Shown piece after piece: positions 42,905-51,954 of a DNA stretch of 64,000 nt. How positions within the stretch are numbered: the stretch's first letter is position 1; the number at the start of each line of letters is the position of its first letter. Where the stretch lies: assembly GCF_010726645.1 (NCBI RefSeq), contig NZ_AP022563.1, positions 868,001 to 932,000 on the forward strand, in the 5' to 3' direction. The notes under the pieces are model-generated. The model ran no database searches. It worked only from the letters and a program-made list of their open reading frames with translations, and had not been told where the DNA came from. The translations under genes were made by a program, and so were the position numbers. This DNA is from Mycolicibacterium duvalii (GTDB lineage Bacteria; Actinomycetota; Actinomycetes; Mycobacteriales; Mycobacteriaceae).

Positions 42905-43822
42905 ATGGACGAGATCTCAGATTGTGTGATCGTCGGCGGCGGGGCCGCCGGGCTCAGTGCCGCCCTGGTACTCGGCCGGGCTCGGCGCCGTACGTTGCTC
43001 GTGGATGCCGGCGCGCAGAGCAATCTTTCGGCGCACGGCATCGGGGGACTGCTCGGCTTCGACGGTGTGCCCCCGGCCCAGCTCTACGCCCAGGGTCGGC
43101 GTGAACTCGCCCGGTATCCGTCGGTCACCGTGCACCACGGCGAGGTCGTCGCCGCGACGCCGGACGAGGGTGGCTTCGCCGTGACGCTCGCCGACGGCGG
43201 CCGGGCTCGCTCACGGCTGCTGCTGCTGGCTGCGGGGATGCGCTACGCGTGCCCAGATGTGCCGGGCGTCCAGGAGCTCTGGGGCACCTCGGTGTTCCAC
43301 TGTCCGTTCTGTCACGGGTGGGAGGTCCGGGACCAACCGCTGGCGGTGCTCGCCGACGGGGAGCAGGCCGTGCACAAGGCGTTGCTGCTGCAGGGGTGGA
43401 GTTCCGATGTCGTTGTGCTCACCAGCGGACCGCCGCGAATCCCCGACAGCGACCGTGACCGCCTCGCTGCAGCCGGAATCAGGGTCGACGACCGCGCGGT
43501 GGTACGAGCGATCGCCGAGGACGGGACGCTGGCGGCCGTGGAGTTCGCCGACGGGGACCGGCTGCCGCGACGCGGACTCCTGGTGTCGGCCACGCTGTAC
43601 CAGCGAAGCCCCCTGGCCGCGCGACTCGGCGTCAGATTCGCCGGCCCCGGACCGGTTTCGGCCGAGTCCATCGACGTCGACCCGTTCTATCGCACCTCGG
43701 TACCCGGCGTGTTCGCCGCCGGTGACGTGTGTGCCCAGCTGCCGCAGGTGGCGGCGGCAATCGCAGCGGGCTCGGGTGCAGCGGCATCCGTGGTTCGAAC
43801 TCTGATGGAGGAACAACGATGA
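42905..43822 (+). CDS. thioredoxin-reductase-like flavoprotein (CPFC motif)
   Basis: 305-residue pyridine-nucleotide-disulfide oxidoreductase of the TrxR/GliT-like group. FAD motif 'CVIVGGGAAGLSAALVLG', redox motif C133-P-F-C136 in 'FHCPFCHGWEVRD', and the C-terminal FAD motif 'VPGVFAAGDVCAQLPQVAAAIAAGSGAA'. The NADPH-domain GxGxxG loop is degenerate ('AVLADGEQAV'), which fits oxygen-using dithiol oxidases more than NADPH-driven reductases. It overlaps the methyltransferase by ATGA. Substrate unknown. Confidence 0.87.
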   Translation: MDEISDCVIVGGGAAGLSAALVLGRARRRTLLVDAGAQSNLSAHGIGGLLGFDGVPPAQLYAQGRRELARYPSVTVHHGEVVAATPDEGGFAVTLADGGRARSRLLLLAAGMRYACPDVPGVQELWGTSVFHCPFCHGWEVRDQPLAVLADGEQAVHKALLLQGWSSDVVVLTSGPPRIPDSDRDRLAAAGIRVDDRAVVRAIAEDGTLAAVEFADGDRLPRRGLLVSATLYQRSPLAARLGVRFAGPGPVSAESIDVDPFYRTSVPGVFAAGDVCAQLPQVAAAIAAGSGAAASVVRTLMEEQR

Positions 43823-44436
43823 CCGACGACGATGTGAAGCAGCATTGGGAAGACCGCTACGCGGAGCGCCCACAGATGTTCAGCGGCAACGTGAACCGCT
43901 GGCTCGCCGAAGTGGCGGGCCCGCTGGCGCCGGGGCGGGTCCTGGACCTCGGCTGCGGGGAGGGCGCCGACTCGGTGTGGCTGGCCGAGCGTGGCTGGCA
44001 GGTGACCGCGGTCGACATCTCCGACACCGCGTTGCAGCGTGCCCGTGCCGAGGCCACCCGACGCGGTGTCGCCGACCGGATCCGGTTCCACCAGCTGAAC
44101 CTGTCCGAGGAGTTCCCCGACGGGGAGTTCGAGTTGGTCTCGGCCCATTTTCTGCAGTCGCTGGTGCACCTGGACCGGAACCGGATCTTCGGCCGTGCCG
44201 CGGCGGCCGTGGCCCCAGGCGGCACCCTGCTGATCGTCGATCACGCGGCAGCGCCGCCGTGGGCCGGCCACCTCCACGACCACGTGTTCCCGACCGTCGA
44301 CGAGGTGCTTTCCGTGGTGGACGACGACGGAGTATGGGAGCGGGTGCAGGCCGGGACGGTCGAACGCGAGACGGTGACCCCCGACGGCGAGCCCGCGGTG
44401 CTGCTGGACAACCTGATCGTCCTGCGGCGCCGTTGA
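43819..44436 (+). CDS. class I SAM-dependent methyltransferase
   Basis: 205-residue small methyltransferase. It starts 'DVKQHWEDRYAERPQMFSGNVNRWL', then SAM motif 'RVLDLGCGEGADSVWLAERGWQVTAVDIS' (~38-65), of the TehB/thiopurine-methyltransferase-like type acting on S, Se or Te groups. Translationally coupled to the CPFC flavoenzyme; fusions of these two activities are annotated in other actinobacteria. The IS200/IS605 element begins within about 5 nt of its stop, so its 3' end is probably intact. Confidence 0.87.
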   Translation: MTDDDVKQHWEDRYAERPQMFSGNVNRWLAEVAGPLAPGRVLDLGCGEGADSVWLAERGWQVTAVDISDTALQRARAEATRRGVADRIRFHQLNLSEEFPDGEFELVSAHFLQSLVHLDRNRIFGRAAAAVAPGGTLLIVDHAAAPPWAGHLHDHVFPTVDEVLSVVDDDGVWERVQAGTVERETVTPDGEPAVLLDNLIVLRRR

Positions 44437-44440
44437 ACCG
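44421..44440 (-). other. predicted guide segment of the resident TnpB omega-RNA
   Basis: The ~20 nt adjoining the inferred right end of the IS605-type element, on the minus strand, would become the 3' guide of a transcript running out of tnpB. It lies in the 3' end of the methyltransferase gene. Exact guide boundaries depend on the true right end; inference from how known TnpB systems work. Confidence 0.4.
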
Positions 44441-44560
44441 TTGACGTGCTCCCCGGACTGAAGTCCGGGGATTCCCGTGGCGGCTCACGCCGCTGTTGGG
44501 GTGCTTCCTGCTTCAACACCCACTGCCGCAGCGGGTTGCGGTCTTACACGGGCTCCACAG
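44441..44560 (-). ncRNA. putative omega-RNA (reRNA) region of TnpB
   Basis: In IS200/IS605 elements the TnpB guide RNA comes from the 3' end of tnpB plus the right end. Here that region carries a strong hairpin (44451-44470) followed 3' by a short tail to the inferred element end. Only the hairpin is directly seen; transcription and the 5' boundary are unknown. Confidence 0.45.
44451..44470. repeat. right-end subterminal hairpin of IS605-type element
   Basis: Perfect 9-bp stem CCCCGGACT/AGTCCGGGG with a 2-nt loop. TnpA of this family binds such imperfect or perfect palindromes near the ends instead of inverted repeats. The same 9-nt left arm recurs in the left-end hairpin. Confidence 0.8.
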
Positions 44561-45699
44561 GCGTTTAGTCTCTCTGCCCGCCCGGCAGCGAGAATGACCT
44601 TGGCGGCGTTGTAGTCGCGGTCGTGGGTGACCTGGCATGTCGGGCACACCCACGTGCGGATATGTAGTGGGAGTTCGTCGAGCCGATGCCCACACCCGGG
44701 TGTTGAGCAGGTTTTGCTCGACGCCAACCACCGCGACACCGTGTGCACGGTGCGCCCGTAGTGGTCGGCTTTCTCGCCGATGATCTTCACGAACTGCCCC
44801 CACCCCGCATCACTGATTGCCCGTGCCAGCCGGCGATTGCGGACCATCCCAGCGATGTTGAGGTCTTCGACGTGGATCACTTGGTTGTCGCGAACCAACG
44901 CCAAAGCCTGCTTGTGGTGATAGTCCCGCCGAGCACGGGCAACCTCGTTGTGCGCGATGGCCACCTTGTACCGCGTCTTGGCCCTGTTGGCTGATCCTTT
45001 CTGCCGGCGGGACTTCTCCCGCTCCAACCTCCGCAACTTGCGTAGTTTGCGCCCCAGATGCTTCGGATTATCGACATCGATTCGATGGCCGTCGGTGGTG
45101 GCCACCGTGGCCAACCGAGCGATCCCGACATCCACCCCGACCTCTTGGTTGGTCACCGGCAGAGGCGATGCTGGAACCTCGACGACGAAACTGGCGTACA
45201 AATGCCCGTCAGGTTCCCGGATGATCGTGACCGACGATGGTGTGCTCGGCAGATCCCGTGACCAGCGCATCGCGACCTCTCCGACCTTGGCCACGAAGAG
45301 TCGGCCGTTGTCGCGGATCGAGAACCCGTTGCGGGTCAGCCGGAACGACTGCCGGTGGTCCTTGCGGGATTTGAACCTGGGACGACCGACCCGCCGGCCC
45401 TTGCGTCTCCCGCTAGCCGAGTCGAAGAAGTTGCGCCACGCACGGCGGGAGTCGTTGACCGACTGCACCAACGCCACACTGGGCACCTCGCACAACCAAG
45501 CACGCTCAGTGGTGGTCTTGGCAGAGGTGATCACCCGGCGCTGAATCTCGCTGTCGGACAGCTTCACACCGGCCCGGTGCGCCTCATCCCGCACACGCAA
45601 CGCGTCGTTGAACACCACCCGGGTGCATCCGAACACCCGCGCCAACATCAACTGCTGGGCCGGTGTCGGTTCGACGCGATACCGATAACGCATCTGCAT
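44485..45699 (-). CDS. tnpB: RNA-guided endonuclease TnpB
   Basis: 404-residue TnpB of the IS200/IS605 family, ancestor-type of Cas12. The RuvC triad is intact: D190 ('VGVDVGIARLAT'), E278 ('IHVEDLNIAGM') and D362 ('DRDYNAAKVIL'). A four-Cys zinc finger (C331, C336, C352, C355) lies between. The N-terminal 'MRYRYRVEPTPAQQLMLARVFG' is the usual helix-turn-helix start. ATG 45699 (or 45693) is chosen; a further in-frame start at 45729 would overlap tnpA. Family members cut DNA guided by an omega-RNA, promoting retention of the element. Confidence 0.93.
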   Translation of the reverse strand: MQMRYRYRVEPTPAQQLMLARVFGCTRVVFNDALRVRDEAHRAGVKLSDSEIQRRVITSAKTTTERAWLCEVPSVALVQSVNDSRRAWRNFFDSASGRRKGRRVGRPRFKSRKDHRQSFRLTRNGFSIRDNGRLFVAKVGEVAMRWSRDLPSTPSSVTIIREPDGHLYASFVVEVPASPLPVTNQEVGVDVGIARLATVATTDGHRIDVDNPKHLGRKLRKLRRLEREKSRRQKGSANRAKTRYKVAIAHNEVARARRDYHHKQALALVRDNQVIHVEDLNIAGMVRNRRLARAISDAGWGQFVKIIGEKADHYGRTVHTVSRWLASSKTCSTPGCGHRLDELPLHIRTWVCPTCQVTHDRDYNAAKVILAAGRAERLNACGARVRPQPAAAVGVEAGSTPTAA

Positions 45700-45722
45700 A
45701 CCCACGACTGTAAAGGCGACCT

Positions 45723-46136
45723 GTGACAACCCAGTCCTACCGACGCGCCCGCCACAGCGTTTCGTTGCTGCACGCCCACCTGGTGTTCGTGACCAGATAC
45801 CGCCGTGCGGTGTTCACCGATGACATGCTCACCTTCACTGAACACGCCATGCGCGGTGTGTGCGACGAGCTCGGCGCCGATCTGGTCGAACTCAATGGCC
45901 AAGCCGACCACGCGCACCTGGTGGTCGCCTACCCACCCACGCTGGCGCTCTCGACTCTGGTGCAGCGCCTCAAAGGCCGCACCGCGTACGCGGTCCGCCG
46001 CGAATACACCGGCGCCTGTGTGCGCGCCCGCATGCGTGGGCACCTCTGGTCGCCGTCCTATTTCGCCGTCTCCTGCGGGGGTGCGCCCTTGCCGATCATC
46101 AAGCAGTACATCGACGGCCAAGACCGGCCACTCTGA
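45723..46136 (+). CDS. tnpA: IS200/IS605 transposase TnpA (Y1 HUH)
   Basis: 137-residue single-strand DNA transposase. HUH motif H63-A-H65 in 'GQADHAHLVVAY' and catalytic Tyr129 in 'IIKQYIDGQ', plus the typical 'HLVFVTRYRRAVF' and 'SPSYFAVSCGG' segments. It cuts and joins single-stranded ends during replication-linked excision and insertion. GTG start 23 nt from the divergent tnpB start. A GC-rich hairpin starts 2 nt after its stop. Confidence 0.94.
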   Translation: MTTQSYRRARHSVSLLHAHLVFVTRYRRAVFTDDMLTFTEHAMRGVCDELGADLVELNGQADHAHLVVAYPPTLALSTLVQRLKGRTAYAVRREYTGACVRARMRGHLWSPSYFAVSCGGAPLPIIKQYIDGQDRPL

Positions 46137-46137
46137 G

Positions 46138-46156
46138 CGCCGGGCTACGCCCGGCG
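46138..46156 (+). terminator. hairpin downstream of tnpA
   Basis: Perfect 8-bp stem CGCCGGGC/GCCCGGCG around a TAC loop, directly after the tnpA stop. Likely a terminator or part of the left-end structure of the element. Confidence 0.5.
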
Positions 46157-46174
46157 ACACACAAGATGGGCCCA

Positions 46175-46194
46175 CCCCGGACTAAAGCCCGAGG
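46175..46194. repeat. left-end subterminal hairpin of IS605-type element
   Basis: Stem CCCCGGACT/AGCCCGAGG with two mismatched or wobble positions and a 2-nt loop. Sequence-related to the right-end hairpin, including the identical left arm. Marks the tnpA-proximal end of the element. Confidence 0.7.
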
Positions 46195-46228
46195 CTTGCG
46201 CCCAAGAATCCGGTCACCCCACGTTTCG

Positions 46229-46261
46229 TTACCGTAATCGGCCCGGACCGGCTACCTTGGT

Positions 46262-46264
<3 letters not shown>
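46229..46264 (+). promoter_or_regulatory. candidate rnpB promoter
   Basis: TTACCG (46229-46234) and TACCTT (46253-46258) are spaced by 18 nt, and 7 nt after the second begins the P1 helix of RNase P RNA. The -10 is embedded in a palindrome GCTACC-TT-GGTAGC (46251-46264). The IS element ends close upstream. Weak match to consensus. Confidence 0.4.
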
Positions 46265-46698
<434 letters not shown>

Positions 46699-46709
<11 letters not shown>

Positions 46710-48243
46710 TCGTGGCCTTGGCGACCGCTTTGTCGAGATCTTTCAGCGCGGCGTCGAGCTGCTCTTCACACCGCTGGGCGAGGTCGGCCTCCTGCTGATA
46801 CAGCACGCCGTAGGTGAAGGTGTCCTCGCCGGCGGCGTGGGCCGATTCGGCCTGCCGGGACAGGTGCGCTCGGCTGACCACGCTGTCCTGGTGGTCCCCC
46901 AGGAGGGACTGGACCGCCTTGGCGCGGTCGGCCACCTTGGTCTTGGCGGACGCCGCGGCGGTGTAACGCAGTCGTTTGGCGCGCTTGCGGATCCGGTGCA
47001 GGGCCTCGTCGGCGTTCGGGCCATCGGCATCCGGGCTCTCGGCACCGGCTTCCCCGGCCGCGGTGCGAGCGGCCTTCACGGCTTTGCGGACCCGGCGATA
47101 GGCCGACTCGATGCGGTCGGCGGTCTTCTCGGCTTTCCTTTCCGCCGGGGGTTCGGCGCCGGTGAGCGCTTCGAGGGCATCGAGCAACCGGAAATAGCGC
47201 GGCGAACGCATCGCCGACAGCGACCGCTTCCAGCCGGTCTGATAGCGCTTGCGGGCGCCCTCGACCAGGCGCGCGCGGACCGGCCCGCGCACCTCGTCGG
47301 CGGGCAGCGCGTCGAGAGCCCGCTCATACCGTTCGGCGAGCACCTCGGCGTCGCGGGCGATACCGAGCACCGCGCCGAGCTCGCGCAACTCCTCCAGAAC
47401 CCAGTGATCGTCGGTGATTCCGAAAGTGTCCTCCGCGGACTGCAGCAGGCTGCGGATCTTGCGGACGGTCACCCGCATCTGATGGACGGAGTCGTCGACG
47501 TCGGCGCGGACGGCGCGATCCCACTCCAGCAACTCCTCGACATGGGCGGCGACGGCCCGGTGCAATGGATCGCCGGACACCGTCGACTCGCTGTCGGCTG
47601 CGTCGGTCGAGAGCACCCGGGCCAGTTTGGAGCCGTGACCGGCCGGCTGCGCGCCGGCGTCGAGCAGGCGATTGGTCAAGCGATCGAACAATTCGGGGTC
47701 CGCGCCCGGCGCCAGCTCCAGTTCCCATTCGCGCCAGCGCATCTCGTCACCGCCGTCGGCGCTGGCGCTGACCCGGTCGTCGCAGAACTCCGCGATCTGC
47801 ACACCATCGGTGCCGTACAGCGTTTCGACGGTGCGCACCGTCCTGATCCTCGCCACCGGCGCGAGCGACTGGTCACGCACGATCGCCAGGACGACATCGC
47901 GGATGGCCTCCGGAACCACGGCGGTGTCGTCTCCGTCGGCAGTCGGATCGGCGTCGTCGTCCAGCGGTGCCCGAACCTCGGTGCGGGTGTCGGGACCGGC
48001 CGGCAACTTGACATGCCAGCCGGCGTCGGTCCCACCGGTGCGGCGGCGCAGGGTGATCCGGTGCCGCCGCAAGTCGCCGCCAGGTGTGTCGAAGTAGACA
48101 GCGTCGAGTGACTGTGACAGCGATCGCTCGGCGCGGGCGACCGCCGACAGCCCGGCGAAGGACGGAGCGACGGTGGTGTCGACGACCTCGAACTTGCGTT
48201 CCGTCTCGGTGTACCTGGAGGTTTTGGTCGAATCTGCGGCCAT
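46699..48243 (-). CDS. CYTH and CHAD domain protein (Rv2226-like)
   Basis: 514-residue protein. The N-terminal CYTH (triphosphate tunnel metalloenzyme) domain, ~1-205, has the ExExK motif E13-T-E15-R-K17. The C-terminal CHAD domain, ~225-510, is helical and rich in conserved basic and histidine residues ('SVHQMRVTVRKIRSLLQ', 'LHRIRKRAKRLRYTAAAS'). Such proteins bind or hydrolyse inorganic polyphosphate. Start ATG 48243 has GAAGG 5 nt upstream; a GTG two codons earlier is possible. It ends inside the rnpB 3' end. Confidence 0.9.
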
Positions 48244-48371
48244 GGTCACCTTCGTCTCGCGCCTTCGGAAAGATCACCAGCCTGCCACAGGAAGGTGACG
48301 ATACGACCCACGACCGCGGACGCGCCGGAAACAAGATCGGATCCCTACCGGCGTTTCGTAAGGCGCTCTCT

Positions 48372-48377
48372 TAGAAT
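48372..48377 (+). promoter_or_regulatory. leaderless -10 candidate of the FAAL gene
   Basis: TAGAAT ends 6 nt before the ATG at 48384, the geometry of leaderless mycobacterial transcripts. No Shine-Dalgarno is seen. The rest of the 140-nt divergent gap to the CYTH-CHAD gene holds no gene. Confidence 0.5.
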
Positions 48378-48383
48378 GCTCTT

Positions 48384-50165
48384 ATGAGTCCAGAGATGAG
48401 GCTTGAGGATTATCTCGACCGCGAGGGCAACATCGCGATCCCGTCGGGTGTCACGCTGACGTCCTTCCTCGACCGCAACGTCGAGTTGTTCGGTGATCAG
48501 CCGGCCTATCGTTATCTCGATTTCGACCATGACCGCACCGTCGAGCTGAACTGGTCGGCTCTCGGGGTGCGGTTGCGCGCCATCGGTGGTCGGCTGCAAC
48601 ACCTCACCCGTCCCGGTGACCGGGTCGCGATCCTGGCGCCGCAGGGCGTCGACTACGTCGTGGCGTTCTTCGCGGCGATCCAGGCCGGGACCATTGCGGT
48701 GCCGTTGTTCGCGCCGGAGCTGCCCGGGCACGCCGAGCGGCTCGACGCCGTCCTCGACGACGCCCGCCCGACGGTGGTGTTGACCACGACGTCGGCGGCC
48801 AAGGCTGTCGGCGACTTCCTGCGGACGCTGCCGCGGGACCGCCGGCCCCGGATGATCGCCGTGGACGCGGTGCCCGACAGCGTCGGCGCCGGTTTCCTGC
48901 CGGTCCCGCTGGACACCGATGCGATCGCCTATCTGCAGTACACGTCGGGCTCCACCCGCACCCCGGCAGGGGTGCAGATCACGCACCGCTCGGCGTGCAC
49001 CAACGTCGTGCAGATGATCATGTCGATCGGGCTGGACTGGGACATTCGCAGCGTCAGCTGGCTGCCGTTGTTCCACGACATGGGCCTGTTGATGATCATG
49101 TTCCCGGCGCTGACGGGCGGCCACATCACCCTGATGTCGCCGGTGGCATTCGTGCGCCGGCCGTACCGGTGGATCAAGGAGCTGGGCGCCACCGACAAAC
49201 CGATGTTCGCCGCGGCGCCCAACTTCGCGTTCGAACTGGCCGCCACGCGGGGCCTGCCGCCGGCGGGGGAGCACCTCGACCTGAGCAACGTGGCGGGCCT
49301 GATCAACGGCTCCGAGCCGGTCAACATGGCCTCGGTGGAGAAATTCGTCGACGCGTTCGCGCCGTACGGTCTGCAGCCGAGCGCGATCAAGCCGTCCTAC
49401 GGTATGGCCGAGGCGACACTGTTCGTCTCCACCACGCCGGCCGATTCCGTGCCGACGGCGGTGTACCTCGACCGGCACGAGCTCAACGCCGGGCGCGCGG
49501 TGAAGGTGGCCGCCGATCATCCCGACGCGGTGGCGCAGGTGTCCTGCGGTCACGTCGCGCGCAGCCAGTGGGCGGTCGTCGTCGCACCGGACACCGAGGC
49601 CGAACTGCCCGACGGCCGTGTCGGCGAGATCTGGTTGCACGGCGACAACATCGGCACCGGCTACTGGGGCCGACCCAAGGAAACCGAACTGACCTTCGTC
49701 AACAAGCTGCAGACGCGCCAGGAGACCGGCAGCCACGCCGAAGGCTGCGCCGAGGGGGCGCACTGGCTGCGCACCGGCGACCTCGGTGTCTACATCGACG
49801 GTCAACTGCACATCACCGGCCGGATCAAGGACATGGTGATCGTCGACGGGCGCAATCATTATCCGCAAGACATCGAAGCGACCGTCGCGCAAGCATCCTC
49901 GGCGGTGCGAACCGGATTCGTCGCGGCGTTCTCGGTGCCGGGTGCCACCGGTGAGGTGCTGGCGATCGTCGCCGAACGGGCCGCCGGGGCGGGCCGGGTC
50001 GATGCCGCACCGGTCACCGAGGCCATCCGTGCAGCGGTGTCGCGTAAGCACGCGTTGCCGATAGACGACGTGAAACTCGTTGCCGCAGGCACCATTCCGC
50101 GTACCACCAGCGGCAAGCTGGCGCGACGGGCGTGCCGGGCCGGATATCTGGACGGCATGCTGTAA
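48384..50165 (+). CDS. fatty-acyl-AMP ligase (FAAL, FadD-type)
   Basis: 593-residue adenylating enzyme. Core motifs: 'IAYLQYTSGSTRTPAGVQITH' (A3, P-loop), 'SWLPLFHDMGLLMIM', 'IKPSYGMAEATLF' (A5), 'WLRTGDLGVYIDGQLHITGRIKDMVIVDGRNHYPQDIE' (A7-A8) and the final Lys in 'TTSGKLARRA'. 'GRNHYPQDIE' and the FHDMG segment are characteristic of FAALs, which make acyl-AMP for transfer to a carrier protein instead of CoA. No PKS or ACP gene is adjacent, so the acceptor is unknown. Followed by an enoyl-CoA hydratase gene. Confidence 0.88.
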   Translation: MSPEMRLEDYLDREGNIAIPSGVTLTSFLDRNVELFGDQPAYRYLDFDHDRTVELNWSALGVRLRAIGGRLQHLTRPGDRVAILAPQGVDYVVAFFAAIQAGTIAVPLFAPELPGHAERLDAVLDDARPTVVLTTTSAAKAVGDFLRTLPRDRRPRMIAVDAVPDSVGAGFLPVPLDTDAIAYLQYTSGSTRTPAGVQITHRSACTNVVQMIMSIGLDWDIRSVSWLPLFHDMGLLMIMFPALTGGHITLMSPVAFVRRPYRWIKELGATDKPMFAAAPNFAFELAATRGLPPAGEHLDLSNVAGLINGSEPVNMASVEKFVDAFAPYGLQPSAIKPSYGMAEATLFVSTTPADSVPTAVYLDRHELNAGRAVKVAADHPDAVAQVSCGHVARSQWAVVVAPDTEAELPDGRVGEIWLHGDNIGTGYWGRPKETELTFVNKLQTRQETGSHAEGCAEGAHWLRTGDLGVYIDGQLHITGRIKDMVIVDGRNHYPQDIEATVAQASSAVRTGFVAAFSVPGATGEVLAIVAERAAGAGRVDAAPVTEAIRAAVSRKHALPIDDVKLVAAGTIPRTTSGKLARRACRAGYLDGML

Positions 50166-50171
50166 TACAGT
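50166..50171 (+). promoter_or_regulatory. leaderless -10 candidate of the hydratase gene
   Basis: TACAGT ends 6 nt before the GTG at 50178 and begins directly after the FAAL stop codon, so the hydratase could have its own leaderless promoter within a 12-nt gap. Confidence 0.4.
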
Positions 50172-50177
50172 CGCTGC

Positions 50178-50957
50178 GTGAGCGACTACCAGACCCTGAG
50201 CTTCGAGCAGACCGGCGCGATCGCCCGGATCACGCTGAATCGGCCCGACGCCGCCAACGGCATGAACGCGACCATGACTCGCGAGCTGGCCGCCGCGGCG
50301 GCGCGGTGTGACGTTCCGGCGACCAAGGTGGTGTTGATCACCGGTGCCGGCCGGTTCTTCTGCGCCGGAGGCGATCTCAAGGACTTTTCCTCGGCGCCGA
50401 GCCGGGGGGCCCACATCAAGGGCGTCGCCGACGATCTCCACCGCGCGATCTCCACATTCGCGCGCTGCGACGCGGTGGTCATCACGGCGGTCAACGGCAC
50501 CGCCGCCGGCGCGGGCTTCTCGCTGGCCGTGACCGGCGACCTGGTGCTGGCCGCCGAGTCGGCGTCGTTCACGATGGCCTACACCCGGGTCGGGCTCAGC
50601 CCCGACGGCAGCTCGTCGTACTACCTACCGCGGCTGATCGGCATCGCCAGGACCAAGCAGCTGATGCTGACCAACCGCACGCTGAGCGCTACGGAGGCCG
50701 CCGACTGGGGGCTGGTCACCGAGGTGGTTCCCACTGACACGCTGGCCGCGCGCGCCGACGAGCTCGCCGAACAGATGGCCGCGACCTCGGCCGGTTCCAA
50801 CGGCGGCGTCAAAACCTTGCTGCTGGACACGTTCGGCAACGGCCTGGAACAGCAGATGGAGCTCGAGTCCCGGCTGATCGCGGCGCGCGCGGAATCGGCC
50901 GACGGTAGGGAAGGCGTCGACGCGTTCCTGGCCAAACGCCGCGCCGACTTCGCCTAA
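50178..50957 (+). CDS. enoyl-CoA hydratase/isomerase family protein
   Basis: 259-residue crotonase-fold enzyme. The CoA and oxyanion-hole motifs are '[19 protein letters not shown]' and '[18 protein letters not shown]'. The catalytic acidic pair of true hydratases (E..E) is not clearly matched: '[23 protein letters not shown]' has Gly/Ser/Asp there, resembling isomerase-type EchA paralogues. Possibly works on the product chain of the FAAL. Convergent with panB, overlapping by 4 nt. Confidence 0.85.
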   Translation: MSDYQTLSFEQTGAIARITLNRPDAANGMNATMTRELAAAAARCDVPATKVVLITGAGRFFCAGGDLKDFSSAPSRGAHIKGVADDLHRAISTFARCDAVVITAVNGTAAGAGFSLAVTGDLVLAAESASFTMAYTRVGLSPDGSSSYYLPRLIGIARTKQLMLTNRTLSATEAADWGLVTEVVPTDTLAARADELAEQMAATSAGSNGGVKTLLLDTFGNGLEQQMELESRLIAARAESADGREGVDAFLAKRRADFA

Positions 50958-51793
50958 AAGGAGTGCTCCTCGGCGGGGAAGACGCCGGCGGCAACCTCCT
51001 CGGCGTACTGCACGGCCGCCCGGCGCAACTCGTCGCCGACGGCTCCGAACCGCTTGACGAACTTCGCGGTCCTGCCGTGGGTCATGCCGGCCATGTCCTG
51101 CCACACCAGCACCTGTGCGTCGCAGTTGGGGCCGGCGCCGATCCCCACGGTGGGGATGGTCAGCTTGCCGGTGATCTGGGTGGCCAGCTCGGCGGGCACC
51201 ATCTCCATGACCACCGCGAAGGCGCCGGCCTCCTGTACCGCGATCGCGTCGTGGATGGTCTGCTCGGCGGCGTCGCCGCGGCCCTGGACCCGGAAGCCGC
51301 CGAGGCCGTTGACGCTCTGCGGGGTGAAGCCGATGTGTGCCATCACCGGGATGCCGGCCGCGCTGAGCGTGGCGATCTGCTCCGCGACGCGCTCGCCGCC
51401 CTCGAGTTTGACGGCGTGCGCGCCGCTCTCCTTGAGGAACCGCGTGGCCGTGGCCAGCGCCGCAGCCGGGCCGCCCTCGTAGCTGCCGAACGGCAGATCG
51501 GCCACCACCAGCGCATGCGGTGCGCCGCGCACGACACCACGGACCAGCGGGATCAGCTCGTCGACGGTGACCGGCACGGTGGTGTCGTAGCCGTAGACCA
51601 CATTGGCCGCGGAGTCACCGACCAGAAGCACGGGGATCTGGGCGTCGTCGAAGATCGCGGCCGACGAGTAATCGTAGGCGGTCAGCATGGCCCATTTGTG
51701 GCCTTCGGCCTTCCACTTGTGCAAATGGTGGGTACGCACCTTGACCCGTGGTTTGGGCGTGCTGGCGGCTCCGTAGACAGTCTGCTCGGACAT
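50954..51793 (-). CDS. panB: 3-methyl-2-oxobutanoate hydroxymethyltransferase
   Basis: 279-residue PanB, first committed enzyme of pantothenate (and hence CoA) synthesis, using methylene-tetrahydrofolate to make ketopantoate. Typical: '[40 protein letters not shown]' (metal Asp), '[37 protein letters not shown]' and '[20 protein letters not shown]'-like end. Length matches Rv2225 (281). A GAGGGGAC ribosome site precedes the ATG. Confidence 0.94.
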   Translation of the reverse strand: MSEQTVYGAASTPKPRVKVRTHHLHKWKAEGHKWAMLTAYDYSSAAIFDDAQIPVLLVGDSAANVVYGYDTTVPVTVDELIPLVRGVVRGAPHALVVADLPFGSYEGGPAAALATATRFLKESGAHAVKLEGGERVAEQIATLSAAGIPVMAHIGFTPQSVNGLGGFRVQGRGDAAEQTIHDAIAVQEAGAFAVVMEMVPAELATQITGKLTIPTVGIGAGPNCDAQVLVWQDMAGMTHGRTAKFVKRFGAVGDELRRAAVQYAEEVAAGVFPAEEHSF

Positions 51794-51941
51794 CGTTGTC
51801 CCCTCTTCGGGTCGGTCGTTCGAATCCTCGAGGCCGCGTCGGGTCCCCGGGTTCGCTGACAGTTCCCCAGTCTGCCACCCGGGGCAGTGTCTGTTGAATG
51901 GCGTGTTGAGTGGATTTCCTCACACTCGAGGCTGGTCAGCA

Positions 51942-51947
51942 TACGAT
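51942..51947 (+). promoter_or_regulatory. leaderless -10 candidate of the WS/DGAT gene
   Basis: TACGAT ends 7 nt before the ATG at 51955, and no ribosome site is evident. Supports the downstream ATG over the in-frame upstream start at 51910. Confidence 0.4.
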
Positions 51948-51954
51948 CGGCGCC

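Larger units (their letters stand above)
44441..46230 (-). mobile_element. IS200/IS605-family insertion sequence
   Basis: An apparently complete element with divergent tnpA and tnpB, lacking terminal inverted repeats but with subterminal hairpins at both ends that share CCCCGGACT and a complementary arm. The right end is placed at ~44441, 10 nt beyond the right hairpin, where the minus strand reads TCAA, like the cleavage tetranucleotide of IS608. The left end is uncertain, somewhere after 46194 and before rnpB. It lies between the methyltransferase and rnpB. Both proteins retain catalytic residues, so it may be active. Confidence 0.85.

Noticed and set aside
48345..50441. 698-codon open frame antisense to the FAAL gene
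   Set aside because: Typical high-GC shadow: arginine/glycine/histidine-rich translation with no recognisable motif, against a full set of adenylating-enzyme motifs on the other strand.
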